DNA of 64,000 bases. It comes from Sandaracinaceae bacterium. GTDB taxonomy: Bacteria; Myxococcota_A; Polyangia; Polyangiales; Houyiibacteriaceae. This document shows positions 8,259-17,100 of this stretch, piece after piece (position 1 is the first letter of the stretch; every line of letters begins with the position of its first letter). The stretch is taken from NCBI GenBank assembly GCA_020633075.1, contig JACKEI010000004.1, positions 186,001 to 250,000 on the forward strand. The letters run 5' to 3'. The notes under the pieces were generated by a model. That model did no database searches, was not told where the DNA came from, and saw only the letters and a list, made by a program, of their open reading frames with translations. The position numbers and the translations under genes were made by a program.

Positions 8259-9983
8259 ATGTCACTGACCGTTGAGCAGGCCACGCAGCGCGTGGGTAAG
8301 CAGCCCGCGTGGGAGCTGGCGAACGACATCAAGCGCGCGCTGCGCGGCGTCACCGACCCGAAGGAGCGCGAGGGGTTCCTGCTGGTGCTGGCCAAGGCCG
8401 AGAAGGCCCAGCGGCGCCTGGTGCACGCGCTCCGGCGCATCGAAGAGGTGCTCGCCATCGACCCACAGCTCGCGGCGGCGTACGTGCTGCGCGGTGAAGT
8501 CCACACCGACCAAGGGGCTCACGACGAAGCCATCGCCGCGTACCAGCAGGCCATCGCGCTCCGCCCCGAGCTGGCGGAGCCGCACGTCGGCATCGGGCTG
8601 GTCTACGTCTACACGGAGCGGCCCGCGGACGCCGTGCCTTGGCTGACCAACGCTGTGGCTCTCGACCCGACGCACTTCCTCGCCACGCACACGCTGGGGC
8701 AGACGCTGCTGAAGGTGGGCAAGCGGGACGAGGCCGAGCCCTTCGTGCGCAAGGCCGCGAACATGGGTCACCCCCTGTCCGCGTCCGCGCTGAAGTGGAC
8801 CTACGGTGCCACCCTCGACCACACGCAGCTCGTCGCGCTCGCGCAGCACTACTGGGACCAGGGCCAGCAGCCGCTGTGCTTCGCGTCTCTCGACGAGGCC
8901 ACGGCGCTCCCGGGGCTCGACGCCGATCAGCGCTGCGCCGTGCTGCAGGCGTACTCGCTCAAGCTGTACTTCGCGCAGCGCTACGCCGAGGCCGAGACCA
9001 AGATCCGCGAGGCGCTGGCGCTCGGTGGTGGGGCCGACACGGCGATGCGCGCCAACTTCGAGGGCAACCTGGCCATGACCCTCTTTCGGCAAGGTGGCGC
9101 AGACAACCTCGAGGCCGCGCGGCTGCAGTTCCCGAAGGCGCTCGCGCTGGAGCCCGGCAACGCGCAGCGGCTGCACAACCTCGGGCTCGTGCTGCAGGCG
9201 CAGGGCAAGAGCGACGAAGCGCTGCGCGTGCTGCTCGAGGCGGTCGCGGCCGACCCCTACCACGTGAACGCGCACTACCAGCTGGGCGTGGTCTACGCGG
9301 GCCTGGGCGACACCGAGCGCGCCAAGCAGCACCTGATCTACGCCGAGCAAGGGGGGCACCAGGGCGCCCAAGAGCTGCGCCACCGCACCAGCGGCTCGAA
9401 CGAGCCCATGGACCACATGGGCAACGGCGCCTACTACTTCGACCGCGGCCAGCTGGAGCAGGCCATCGCGAGCTTCGAGCAGGCCATCCCGCTGCTCACT
9501 CCCAGGGTGGAGTTCGACGGGGACCGCAGCGCCATCAACATCGCGTCGTGCCACAACAACATCGGCTTCGCGATGACGTTGCTGAACAACCCGGCGGGCA
9601 AGGCGCACCTCGAGCAGGCCATCGCGATGGACCCGCTGTACTTCGACGCGGTCAACAACCTCGGCAACTACCACGCGGCCTTCGGCGACCACGCTGCCGC
9701 GCTCGAGCAGTTCGACCGGGCGGGGCAGCTGGACCCGTACTCGGGCTCTCCCTACTACAACCGGGGCCGCGTCTACCTGAACCAGCTCAAGGACTACGAG
9801 AAGGGCATCGAAGAGCTGACGCGTGCCGCCAAGCTGTACGCGAACAACGAGCAGCGCTTCAACGACGCGGTGTACCTGCGCGGCAAGTGCTACGAGGCCC
9901 TTGGGCGCTACGCCGATGCGCGCAAGGACTACTACGACGTGTACGCCGACGCCGACGCGGAGCGGGTGGAGGCGCTGATGTAG
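8259..9983 (+). CDS. Large TPR-repeat protein
   Basis: 574 residues built almost wholly of tetratricopeptide repeats. Examples are AAAYVLRGEVHTDQGAHDEA, the LAEPHVGIGLVY block, NAQRLHNLGLVLQAQGKSDE, VNAHYQLGVVYAGLGDTERA, and a C-terminal set with NNLGNYHAAFGDHAAALEQF. No signal peptide or membrane segment is visible, so it is likely a cytosolic scaffold or adaptor; the partner is unknown. ATG 8259 is chosen over ATG 8250 because AAGAGG at 8243-8248 is too close to 8250. It stands alone between a TetR gene and an ACT-like gene. A hairpin overlaps its stop codon. Confidence 0.85.
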   Translation: MSLTVEQATQRVGKQPAWELANDIKRALRGVTDPKEREGFLLVLAKAEKAQRRLVHALRRIEEVLAIDPQLAAAYVLRGEVHTDQGAHDEAIAAYQQAIALRPELAEPHVGIGLVYVYTERPADAVPWLTNAVALDPTHFLATHTLGQTLLKVGKRDEAEPFVRKAANMGHPLSASALKWTYGATLDHTQLVALAQHYWDQGQQPLCFASLDEATALPGLDADQRCAVLQAYSLKLYFAQRYAEAETKIREALALGGGADTAMRANFEGNLAMTLFRQGGADNLEAARLQFPKALALEPGNAQRLHNLGLVLQAQGKSDEALRVLLEAVAADPYHVNAHYQLGVVYAGLGDTERAKQHLIYAEQGGHQGAQELRHRTSGSNEPMDHMGNGAYYFDRGQLEQAIASFEQAIPLLTPRVEFDGDRSAINIASCHNNIGFAMTLLNNPAGKAHLEQAIAMDPLYFDAVNNLGNYHAAFGDHAAALEQFDRAGQLDPYSGSPYYNRGRVYLNQLKDYEKGIEELTRAAKLYANNEQRFNDAVYLRGKCYEALGRYADARKDYYDVYADADAERVEALM

Positions 9984-10008
9984 CGCGGCCTGGGCCTGCC
10001 GGCGCTAC
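9980..10008 (+). terminator. Possible hairpin terminator overlapping the TPR gene stop
   Basis: GTAGCGCGGC and GCCGGCGCTAC form a stem of about ten pairs with one bulge and a short loop, starting on the last codon of the TPR gene. There is no T-tract, so intrinsic termination is uncertain. Confidence 0.35.
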
Positions 10009-10112
10009 GCCGAAGCGACGCACCTGCAATACTGCGGAAACACCGCCACGAGACCATCTGGGTCGAGGCTGCTCACGACTGGGAGCCAGCCCTTCGAGAG
10101 AGGAGCCTTGCC

Positions 10113-10745
10113 TTGTCCCCTGTCATGTCATCACCCGAACCGCCACCAAGCTCACCCTGGCTCGACGTGTCCGCGCTGGGAGACGATCGCTATCGTGTCC
10201 GGCTGGGCGGCCACTTCGGACCCACCTGGCTGGCCAGCCTCTGCACCGAGCTCGGCGACAACGACCTCTCCATCGAGCGCGCGCACGCGCTGCGTGCCGA
10301 AGACCGCTCCTGGATGGCCGAGCTGACCGTCGAGGCCGACGAGGGCGCCGAGGATCCGTGCGCGCTCCCTTACCTCGAGTGGGTGGGCTCGGAGCTGGAG
10401 CCGCACACCGCGCGCGTGCGTCCCACGTCGTTCGAGCTCGCCCAGACGGAGGCGCACGGTGGCACCCTCTGCCTCACGCTCGACGCCGACGACGTGCTCG
10501 GGCTGGTGGGCACGCTGCTGACCCAGCTCGCGCAGCTGCGCCTGTGCGCGGTGGAGATGCACGTGGAGACGCGCGCCGGACGCGCGCACGACCGCATCTG
10601 GCTCGCGACGGTGGACGGCCTCACGCCGAGCGCAGCACAGCACGAAGAGCTGGAGCAGCTGCTGCGCGCCGGGCAGTTGTCCGGGCCGGCCTCCGAAGAC
10701 GCCGACGACGCGGGCGCTCCGGACGCCACGGAAGAGAGCGCATAG
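10113..10745 (+). CDS. ACT-like domain protein of unknown role
   Basis: 210 residues. Start TTG 10113 is preferred because AGAGAGGAG ends eight bases before it; ATG 10125 is an in-frame alternative with poorer spacing. The body looks like two ACT-like beta-alpha-beta units. The first is around residues 22-75 (RYRVRLGGHFGPTWLASL). The second is around 125-175, where VLGLVGTLLTQLAQLRLCAV resembles the ligand or dimer helix and is followed by strands ending in IWLATVDG. ACT domains often sense amino acids or pair subunits. An acidic tail follows (EDADDAGAPDATEE). No enzyme domain is attached. The assignment rests on pattern alone. Confidence 0.65.
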   Translation: MSPVMSSPEPPPSSPWLDVSALGDDRYRVRLGGHFGPTWLASLCTELGDNDLSIERAHALRAEDRSWMAELTVEADEGAEDPCALPYLEWVGSELEPHTARVRPTSFELAQTEAHGGTLCLTLDADDVLGLVGTLLTQLAQLRLCAVEMHVETRAGRAHDRIWLATVDGLTPSAAQHEELEQLLRAGQLSGPASEDADDAGAPDATEESA

Positions 10746-10812
10746 CCGAGCCGGGCCCGCTGTTGGCGAGAGCCCCGTCGCGCCCTGAGAGCCGAGGCGC
10801 TACAACACGCGG

Positions 10813-11520
10813 ATGCGCCCCGACACCGCCGAGACCCGCGCGCGCTTGATCGCCACCGCCGAGCGGCTGTACGCCGAGCGCGGGCTCGATGGTGTGTCGC
10901 TGGTGGAGATCAGCCGGGAGGCCGGGCAGCGCAACCGCGGCGCGGCGCAGTACCACTTCACGGACAAGGCCGGCCTGGTGCAGGCCATCCTGGACAAGCA
11001 CGTGCCCGGCATTGAGACGGCGCGCCACGCGCTGATCGACGCGCTGGAGGCGCAGGAGGGAGAGCCGCCGCTACGGGCCTGGGTGGAGGCGCTGGTGCGG
11101 CCGGTGGCGGCCAAGCTCGACGACCCGGACGGAGGGCGCGCGTTCCTGCGCGTGCAGGCCGAGCGCATGCGCCAGCCCGAGGCCACGCTCGCGGCGCGCA
11201 GCGCGAGCAACCGCGGCGCGGAGCGGCTGCTGCGCGGGATGACGCAGGCCATGACGCGCTCCCTAGGGGCGCGGGCAAGCGCAGGCGGAGGGGACGCGGT
11301 CGCGAGTGCGCGGGTGCCCACGGCGGTGTTGGGCACGCGCATGATGCTGACCACGGGGTTGCTGTTCCACGGCATGTCGGACTACCTGGCGCGGGACGCC
11401 GCCGGCGACGCCCCCCCGCGCGCCGTGTTCGTGGAGACGCTGGTGGACGCCATCGAGGCGCTGCTGGGCACCGCCCCCTCGGACGCGGCCCTCGCGGCGG
11501 CGCGCAGCCGAGCGCGCTGA
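10813..11520 (+). CDS. TetR-family regulator
   Basis: 235 residues. The N-terminal helix-turn-helix reads ARLIATAERLYAERGLDGVS, then EISREAGQRNRGAAQYHF and DKAGLVQAIL, a classic TetR layout. The C-terminal half is rich in Ala and Arg, with no recognised ligand motif. It appears to be a single gene, with the ACT-like gene 67 bp before it and a lipoprotein gene 51 bp after it. I see no strong palindrome in its upstream spacer, unlike the other tetR genes here, so its target is not evident. Confidence 0.87.
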   Translation: MRPDTAETRARLIATAERLYAERGLDGVSLVEISREAGQRNRGAAQYHFTDKAGLVQAILDKHVPGIETARHALIDALEAQEGEPPLRAWVEALVRPVAAKLDDPDGGRAFLRVQAERMRQPEATLAARSASNRGAERLLRGMTQAMTRSLGARASAGGGDAVASARVPTAVLGTRMMLTTGLLFHGMSDYLARDAAGDAPPRAVFVETLVDAIEALLGTAPSDAALAAARSRAR

Positions 11521-11571
11521 CGGGCGGCCGGGGCGGTGGTCTTTCACCCTGGCCTGGGTGAGACTTGGGCC

Positions 11572-12162
11572 ATGACTCGCTCTGTCGTGCACCTCCGAAA
11601 CGTGTGTCGCCGCCCCAGCCGTGTCGGGTCGTTGCCGGGTGCCGTGGTGGCCGCCCTCCTCGCCCTACCCAGCACCTTGCTGCTGCCGGGCTGTCAGCGT
11701 GGGGGCGCGGAGGGGGCGCACGGCACCACCACCAGCGGCGCGACCGAGCCGCTGACCTGCACCGTGGACGGACTGGCCGGCGCCGAGCTGCGCCCGCCGC
11801 TGGTTCTCCCCGCAGGCTGCGCGTTCACACAGGGGGGCACGGTCACGGCGCCGCGCGTCTTGCGCACGGCCGAGGAGGTCCTCGCAGCCCTCTCTTGCCC
11901 CCAGACCGACCTCGCCGCGCTGGGCATCGACCCCACTCAGCACGACGTCTACGTGCTGGGCTACACCATGTCGCCCGCATCCGCGGGGCAGAGCGTGTAC
12001 GACGACGGCCAGACGCTCACCTACGTGAGCCGCTTCCGGCCTCCCTGCCCCAACGACCCCATGCCGATGCCCATGAACGCGACCGTGGCCTGGCTCATGC
12101 CCAAGGACGCGACGCGGGCCACGCGCGAGGCCTCCTGCTCCCTGCCCGAGCGCTGCGACTGA
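11572..12162 (+). CDS. Putative lipoprotein of unknown function
   Basis: 196 residues. The N-terminus has basic residues, a hydrophobic core (GAVVAALLALPSTLLLPGC) and a lipobox-like LPGC, so export and lipid anchoring are likely. The mature part has a low-complexity linker (GAHGTTTSGATEP), then a small domain with four further Cys residues (LTCT, PAGCAF, LSCPQ, RPPCPND) and two in the C-terminal tail, which suggests disulfides in the periplasm. I do not recognise the fold. ATG 11572 starts the signal peptide. The next genes are on the other strand. Confidence 0.7.
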   Translation: MTRSVVHLRNVCRRPSRVGSLPGAVVAALLALPSTLLLPGCQRGGAEGAHGTTTSGATEPLTCTVDGLAGAELRPPLVLPAGCAFTQGGTVTAPRVLRTAEEVLAALSCPQTDLAALGIDPTQHDVYVLGYTMSPASAGQSVYDDGQTLTYVSRFRPPCPNDPMPMPMNATVAWLMPKDATRATREASCSLPERCD

Positions 12163-12226
12163 CGCGCGCGCGTCCGAGCTGCGTGCGCTCGAGCCGCATG
12201 GGCCCGAGCCGCGCCCGAGCCGCGCG

Positions 12227-12799
12227 TCAGGGGCGCGGCCGCGCCACCACGTCGCCGGGAGCCAAGGCCCCCTCGCGCTTCAGCACCCAGAAGTCCTGGA
12301 GCGGCACGAGCACCGGCCCCACCTTGAAGACCTCCCAGCCCAGCAGCAGCTCGGAGTCGCCGGGGTTGACGCTCACCAGCGGGCAGTACCCCACGCGCGC
12401 CGGGAAGTCCTGCGGCAGGTTGCCGGCCACGTGGTAGTCCAGGTAGTGCCCGCCCCGCCAGTCGCGGGGAAAGCGCAGCCCCGCCGCGCTGCGCACCTCG
12501 TAGTGGCCAAAGGTCAGCGCCTGTCCGTGCTTGTCGCGCTTGGGCTCGGGGGGCGAGTCCCAGCCCGTCTGCTGCACCTTCACGTTCCAGCCGCGCAGCA
12601 CGCCCGTCACCGGGTCCCGGTGGAAGGTCTTCCGAAAGCTCTTCCACATCAGCTTGTGAAAGAGGTCCGGCATGGACAAGTCGATGCCTGTGTAGGTGGT
12701 GTCGGCCAGCGCGGCCAGGTCGAGGGGTGCGCCGCGCCGCACGATCTCGAAGAGCTCGGGGCCCTTCATGCGCAGGAGTTGGTCGAGGGTGATGGTCAT
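12227..12799 (-). CDS. Uncharacterised last gene of the GMC operon
   Basis: 190 residues, no signal peptide. Notable parts are LDQLLRMKGPELFEIV at the start, the region FHKLMWKSFRKTFH, a tract with HYEVRSAAG, and a C-terminus ending in PLQDFWVLKREG. I do not recognise the family. It starts 23 bp after the GMC oxidoreductase stop on the same strand, so it is probably cotranscribed with it. By position it may process or bind the same lipid- or sterol-like substrate, but nothing in its sequence shows this. Confidence 0.65.
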   Translation of the reverse strand: MTITLDQLLRMKGPELFEIVRRGAPLDLAALADTTYTGIDLSMPDLFHKLMWKSFRKTFHRDPVTGVLRGWNVKVQQTGWDSPPEPKRDKHGQALTFGHYEVRSAAGLRFPRDWRGGHYLDYHVAGNLPQDFPARVGYCPLVSVNPGDSELLLGWEVFKVGPVLVPLQDFWVLKREGALAPGDVVARPRP

Positions 12800-12822
12800 G
12801 AGGGTCTCGCTCGGGTCAGGGG

Positions 12823-14325
12823 TCAGGACGCGCTGCCGTGCAGCACGCTGCGCGCGGCCAGGGTGGCCACGGCCATGATCGGGATCTGTGGGTTCACACC
12901 CAGGCTGCTGGGGAAGACGCTGGAGTCCGCCACGTACAGCCCGCGCACCGCGTGGTGCTGGAAGTCGGGGCCCACCACGGCGCGCCGCGGGTCGCTGCCC
13001 ATCCGGCAGGTGCCGAACATGTGCGTGATGGCGCTGGCGTAGGCGCTTGTGCGCGTGGGGCCGCGCTCTTCTAGGGCCACCAGATCCGCCACGCGTGAGG
13101 TGCGGGGCTGATAGCCGCGCACGCCGAGCGACACGTGGTCCGCGCCCGCCGCCAGCATCATCTCGCCCATGACGCGCAGGCCGCGCCGGAACTTGGCCAC
13201 GTCGCGCGCGGTGGGCGCGTAGAACACCACCGGCTTGCCGCGCAGCACGCGCACGCGCCCCTCGGCCTCGGCGCGCACGGCGGCGCCCCAGTCCACCTGG
13301 TGGGCCATGTCGTCCACCTCGCGAGCCAGCGCGCGGCCCACGCCCTCGAGGCGCCCCACCATCACGCCCAGGTCGAAGCCCAGCGCCTCGAACTTGAGCC
13401 CCTCGTGCCGCAGGCCGATGACCTCGTGCCCCTGCGTGGCGCCCTCCCACATGCGCACGGGCTCCGGGAAGCGCCCCGCCATGCTCACGCCCGGGTGGCA
13501 CTGGAAGTGGCGCCCCACGGGGCCGTGCCGGAGCCCGCTCTGCAGCAGGAGCGCCGGCGACTGCACCGCGCTCGCGGCCACGATCACCGCGTGCCGCGCG
13601 TGCACCTGCACCTCGGCGCCTCCGGCGCTCGTGGCGCGCACGCCCGTGGCGCGCCCCGCCCGAGTCAGCACGCGCGTGACCTCGCACGAGCTCAACACCG
13701 TCGCGCCCGCGGCGAGGGCGTCCGTCAGCAGCGTGCCGTCCACCGAGAGCTTGCGCGCGTTGGGGCAGCCCTGCATGCAGCGGCCAAGACCCTCGCAGCC
13801 TTGCACGTTGCGGCGGATGGGCCGGTGCTCGAGGCCCAGCGCCTCCGCTCCCCGCGCCAGCAGCTGGTTCTTCTTGCCCGCGATGGCCGGGTCCGTGGGT
13901 CGCACGTCGAGGCGGGCCTCGAGCGCGTCGGTGGTGGCCTCGAGGGCGTCCCAGGGGAGCGCGTCCGCCAGCGCGGGGTCACGCGTGATCCACTCGTCGT
14001 ACACGTCGCGCGGCATGCGCCAGCAGATGGCGCCGTTGATGGGCGAGCTGCCGCCCACCATCTTCCCTTGCAAGAAGGGCATGGGCGAGGGGCCCAGCAC
14101 CACCGACGCGCCCATGTCGCGGTAGGTCGCGGCCATGGAGTGAAAGGCGGACAGGTGGAACTCGCGCGGCTCGAACCAGCGGCCGGCTTCCACCACCACC
14201 ACGCCGAGGCCCGCCCGCGCGAGCTCGCGCGCCGCGGCCGCGCCGGCGGGTCCGCTGCCCACGATGACCACGTCGGTGTGCAGCGCGTGTGGGCGCCGCA
14301 GCTCACGTCCGTCGAGGCGGCTCAC
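12823..14325 (-). CDS. GMC-family FAD-dependent oxidoreductase
   Basis: 500 residues. The N-terminal Rossmann motif DVVIVGSGPAGAAAARELAR binds FAD, and VVVEAG ends the second strand. GGSSPINGAICWRMP is the GMC signature region. A Cys-rich segment (GCEGLGRCMQGCPNARK) near residues 170-190 is shared with GMC alcohol oxidases and dehydrogenases. The C-terminus has HMFGTCRMGSDPR, VADSSVFPSSLGVNPQ and IPIMAVATLA, carrying the usual catalytic His and Asn region. Such enzymes oxidise alcohols, sterols or sugars. No signal peptide is present. ATGA overlaps couple it to the small upstream protein, which may be a partner subunit, and the operon begins with a GntR regulator. Confidence 0.9.
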   Translation of the reverse strand: MSRLDGRELRRPHALHTDVVIVGSGPAGAAAARELARAGLGVVVVEAGRWFEPREFHLSAFHSMAATYRDMGASVVLGPSPMPFLQGKMVGGSSPINGAICWRMPRDVYDEWITRDPALADALPWDALEATTDALEARLDVRPTDPAIAGKKNQLLARGAEALGLEHRPIRRNVQGCEGLGRCMQGCPNARKLSVDGTLLTDALAAGATVLSSCEVTRVLTRAGRATGVRATSAGGAEVQVHARHAVIVAASAVQSPALLLQSGLRHGPVGRHFQCHPGVSMAGRFPEPVRMWEGATQGHEVIGLRHEGLKFEALGFDLGVMVGRLEGVGRALAREVDDMAHQVDWGAAVRAEAEGRVRVLRGKPVVFYAPTARDVAKFRRGLRVMGEMMLAAGADHVSLGVRGYQPRTSRVADLVALEERGPTRTSAYASAITHMFGTCRMGSDPRRAVVGPDFQHHAVRGLYVADSSVFPSSLGVNPQIPIMAVATLAARSVLHGSAS

Positions 14326-14738
14326 GGCTGATCCCCCTTGGCGCTCTCTCGCGGGGCACCCAGCGCGCGCCCGGCGGCCTGCACTGCCGGGTCCGAGAAG
14401 TAGGCCAGGCCCGCGACCACCTTGGCCACCTCCACCAGCTCCGCCATCCCGGTGATGGCGGAGGCGCGCACGATGAGCTCTTCGCGCTCGTCTGCGCTCA
14501 GCTCGGGGAGCGCGCGGCCGTACCCCAGCGCGCGCGGCAAGAGCCCCAGCGTCAGGCTCGCGGCGCGCAGCCCGGCGCGCACGTGGGCTGGCGCCACCAC
14601 GTCGAACTCGTCCCAGAAGGCGCGCAGGTCGAGGTCCTCGAGGGCCGGCAGGTCGCCCCCCGGCGCGGGCAGCACGGCCGCCAGCAGCGCGTCACGGTAC
14701 TGCGCCTCGCGGCGCCTGAAGCGTGGCAGTCGGCTCAT
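14322..14738 (-). CDS. Small helical protein coupled to the GMC oxidoreductase
   Basis: 138 residues, mostly helix by composition, with no signal peptide. It overlaps the GntR gene before it and the GMC oxidoreductase after it by four bases each (ATGA), so the three are translated together. Small subunits commonly pair with GMC oxidases (for example the gluconate-dehydrogenase subunit 3 type), but there is no Tat signal and I cannot confirm that family. The best description is a probable accessory or structural partner of the GMC enzyme. Confidence 0.7.
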   Translation of the reverse strand: MSRLPRFRRREAQYRDALLAAVLPAPGGDLPALEDLDLRAFWDEFDVVAPAHVRAGLRAASLTLGLLPRALGYGRALPELSADEREELIVRASAITGMAELVEVAKVVAGLAYFSDPAVQAAGRALGAPRESAKGDQP

Positions 14739-15475
14739 GCGCTCACTCCTTCTTCCTTGTGGTGTGCCCGCAGCAAGGCCTCGAAGCGCGAGAGCGTGCG
14801 CGCGTCCGTCTCGGCCAGCAGGGCCTCGATGACCTCCCCCGCGTCGGCCGCGCCACCACTCAGCGCGCGCAGCACGCCCAGCATCCCGGCCGCGTTCTCG
14901 CTGGGCTGGGCGTACATGGCCTCGGCCACCACGGGCAGGGTCGAAAGTACGCGCGCCACGGTGTTGAACACGCTCAGCGCCACCACGTTGCCGGTCGCCC
15001 GCAGCAGCTCCCGCGCAAACCGCAGGTCCGCGTCGCGCAGCGCGTCCGTACCCAGCGCGCGCGCCGCGACCAGGCTCTCCGCCGCGTCATGCAGCGCGGC
15101 ACTGCGCCCGAGGATGGCCTCTCGGTGCCGTAGCATGAGCCGCACCGCCAGCACGCGGCGCACCTCCAGCAGCTCGTCGAGGATGCCGCGCGCCCGCGCG
15201 GGGTCGTCCAGGGTCGCCTCCAGCCAGTAGGGCACCAACGAGATGTCGCCGCACTCGCTCGGGTCGTTCACCCGCAGGCCGCTGCCCTGGCGCGCCGTGA
15301 CCAGCCCGCGCGTCTCGAGGCGCGACACCACGCGCTGGATGGTGGTGGGGTTCACCCCGTGCAGCTCCGCCAGCTCGCGCACTGTGGGGAGCCGGGTGCC
15401 CACGGGGTGCTGCCCGCGCAGGATCGCGAGCGTGAGGGCGTGCTCGATGGCGCTGGGCGACTTGTCGATCTGCAT
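14735..15475 (-). CDS. GntR/FadR-type regulator of the GMC operon
   Basis: 246 residues from ATG 15475. The N-terminal winged helix is clear: HPVGTRLPTVRELAELHGVN then TTIQRVVSRLETRGLVTARQ, with SGLRV in the wing. The C-terminal domain (residues about 90-240) is all-helical and resembles the FCD/FadR effector domain. It is the first gene of an operon in which each junction overlaps or is very short, so it very likely controls the GMC oxidoreductase genes in response to a carboxylate-like ligand (usual for the family, inferred here). Twin GGCACAAT repeats lie just upstream. Confidence 0.88.
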   Translation of the reverse strand: MQIDKSPSAIEHALTLAILRGQHPVGTRLPTVRELAELHGVNPTTIQRVVSRLETRGLVTARQGSGLRVNDPSECGDISLVPYWLEATLDDPARARGILDELLEVRRVLAVRLMLRHREAILGRSAALHDAAESLVAARALGTDALRDADLRFARELLRATGNVVALSVFNTVARVLSTLPVVAEAMYAQPSENAAGMLGVLRALSGGAADAGEVIEALLAETDARTLSRFEALLRAHHKEEGVSA

Positions 15476-15489
15476 GACGCCGAATGAAT

Positions 15490-15510
15490 GGCACAATAGA
15501 ACGGCACAAT
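15490..15510 (-). promoter_or_regulatory. Direct repeat GGCACAAT x2 before the GntR operon
   Basis: Two exact 8-bp copies (15490-15497 and 15503-15510) spaced 13 bp apart lie 15 to 35 bp upstream of the GntR start. On the coding strand they read ATTGTGCC twice. They are candidate operator half-sites for the GntR protein; GntR sites are more often palindromic, so this is tentative. Confidence 0.4.
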
Positions 15511-15582
15511 CAAGTGGGACGATGCACGAACCCCGATCCGCGGGCGGCGTCCTCCCTCCGACCGCGTATGCTGAGGGAGCCC

Positions 15583-16026
15583 ATGCGACGCCCTACCCAC
15601 GGTCCCTTGCCCGCCGCCGTGAGCGCGGACGACCTCGTCATCCTGTTCGACGCCGAGTGCGTGGTCTGCAGCGGCTGGGTGCACTTCATCCTGCGCAACG
15701 ACCCGAAGGCCAACCTGCGCATTGGGGCCGTGCAGACGGAGACCGGCCGCGCGCTGCTCTCCTACGCGGGGCTGAACCCGGACGACGTGGACACCATGCT
15801 CTTCGTGGAGCGTGGCGTGCCCTACTCGCAGTCGAGCGCGTTCTTGCGCGCGGTGCGCTATCTGCGCTTCCCCTGGCCGCTGCTCACGGTGGGGCGCGTG
15901 ATCCCCGTGTTCTTGCGCAACTGGCTCTACGACCGCGTCGCCAAGAACCGGTACCGCTTGTTCGGCAAGAAGGAGCTGTGTTTGATCCCCTCGCCCGCCG
16001 AGCGGGCGCGCTTCCTCCCAGACTGA
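15583..16026 (+). CDS. DCC-family thiol-disulfide oxidoreductase-like protein
   Basis: 147 residues. The family-defining motif DxxCxxC is present as FDAECVVCSGWVHF near the N-terminus, followed by RIGAVQTETGRALL and the C-terminal conserved block NRYRLFGKKELCLIP. DCC proteins are predicted thiol-disulfide enzymes with a thioredoxin-like fold; their substrates are largely unknown. ATG 15583 is preferred because GAGGGAG lies five bases before it; ATG 15568 is in frame. It is divergent from the GntR operon, with about 107 bp between the two starts. Confidence 0.87.
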   Translation: MRRPTHGPLPAAVSADDLVILFDAECVVCSGWVHFILRNDPKANLRIGAVQTETGRALLSYAGLNPDDVDTMLFVERGVPYSQSSAFLRAVRYLRFPWPLLTVGRVIPVFLRNWLYDRVAKNRYRLFGKKELCLIPSPAERARFLPD

Positions 16027-16032
16027 GCACAT

Positions 16033-16062
16033 TTGGACACCACGGCGGTGCTGCACTACTAT
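16033..16062 (+). promoter_or_regulatory. Probable promoter of the exported TPR protein gene
   Basis: TTGGAC (16033-16038), an 18-bp spacer and TACTAT (16057-16062). A start near 16069 leaves a leader of only a few bases before ATG 16075. Confidence 0.4.
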
Positions 16063-16074
16063 CGCACCGCTGTC

Positions 16075-17100
16075 ATGACCACTCTCCGTCTCCTTCTCGG
16101 GTTCTCCCTCGTGGGGCTCCTCGCGCTAGCCCCTCAGCGCGCACAGGCTCAGTCCACGGGGGCACAGGCTGCGGCCGAGGCGCTCTTCCGCGAAGGGCGG
16201 CGCCTGATGGAGGAGGGCAACTACGACGAGGCCTGCCCGAAGTTCGAGGCCAGCAACCGCCTGGACGTAGCGGTCGGAACGCTGCTCAACCTGGGCGTCT
16301 GCTGGGAGCAGGCCGGCCGCCACGCCAGCGCGTGGGCCACGTTCCTCGAAGCGGCCGCGCTCGCGGGCCGCAGCGGCTCCCCAGAGCGTGAGCAGCTGGC
16401 CCGCAGCCGCGCGCTGGAGCTCGAGCCGCGGCTGATTCGTATCCGCGTCATCGTCGAGACGCCGGCGCGCGGCATGACGGTCAACGTCGGCGGCCGCGCG
16501 TTCGACGACGTCATGTGGAGCGTCGCCATCCCCATCGACGCGGGTGAGTGGCCCGTGACCGCCACAGCCCCTGGGCGCATCCCCTGGGAGGGCACAGTGA
16601 CCGCCACGGAGGAGGGCAGCGTCGTGGAGCTGCGCGTCCCGCCGCTGGAGCTCGCCCCGGTGGTGGAGGTGCCCCAGGTGCCCACCACGCAGGTGCCCGT
16701 CGTCCCGGTCGAGCCCGAGACGCCGCCCAACCCGCTGCGCTCCGCCGGCTGGGGCGTGGCCGCGCTGGGTGTTGCCACGCTGGGCGCCGGCATCGGCCTC
16801 GGCGTGAACGCCAAGAACTTGTGGAACGGCGCCAACTGCCCCGAGCGCCCGGACCTCGGCGGTGGCCGCTTCTGCGCGAGCGTCGCCGATCAGGCGGACG
16901 CGGAGAACGCCGCCACCCGCGCGAACGTGGCCACCGGGCTCTTCGTGGCCGGCGGCACCATCGCGGTCACGGGCGTGGTGCTGCTGATCCTCTCGCGCGG
17001 CAACGACGACGACGAGGACGACAGCGGCTCGGCCCGCTTGCGCTTCACACCGAACGTCGGGCGTCAGGGCGCCAGCTTCAGCCTGCAGGGGTCCTTCTGA
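16075..17100 (+). CDS. Exported TPR/PEGA-like membrane protein
   Basis: 341 residues. A signal peptide (LRLLLGFSLVGLLALAPQRAQA) precedes a TPR-like unit (AEALFREGRRLMEEGNYDEA, then DVAVGTLLNLGVCWEQAGRH). Residues about 130-205 form a beta domain like PEGA (VIVETPARGMTVNVGGRAF, then AIPIDAGEWPVTATAPG). A Pro/Val linker leads to two hydrophobic segments (GVAALGVATLGAGIGLGV and VATGLFVAGGTIAVTGVV) and an acidic tail DDDEDDSG. This architecture is common in myxobacterial envelope proteins of unknown role. ATG 16075 starts the signal peptide. The stop overlaps the start of the next gene, so the two are cotranslated. Confidence 0.8.
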   Translation: MTTLRLLLGFSLVGLLALAPQRAQAQSTGAQAAAEALFREGRRLMEEGNYDEACPKFEASNRLDVAVGTLLNLGVCWEQAGRHASAWATFLEAAALAGRSGSPEREQLARSRALELEPRLIRIRVIVETPARGMTVNVGGRAFDDVMWSVAIPIDAGEWPVTATAPGRIPWEGTVTATEEGSVVELRVPPLELAPVVEVPQVPTTQVPVVPVEPETPPNPLRSAGWGVAALGVATLGAGIGLGVNAKNLWNGANCPERPDLGGGRFCASVADQADAENAATRANVATGLFVAGGTIAVTGVVLLILSRGNDDDEDDSGSARLRFTPNVGRQGASFSLQGSF

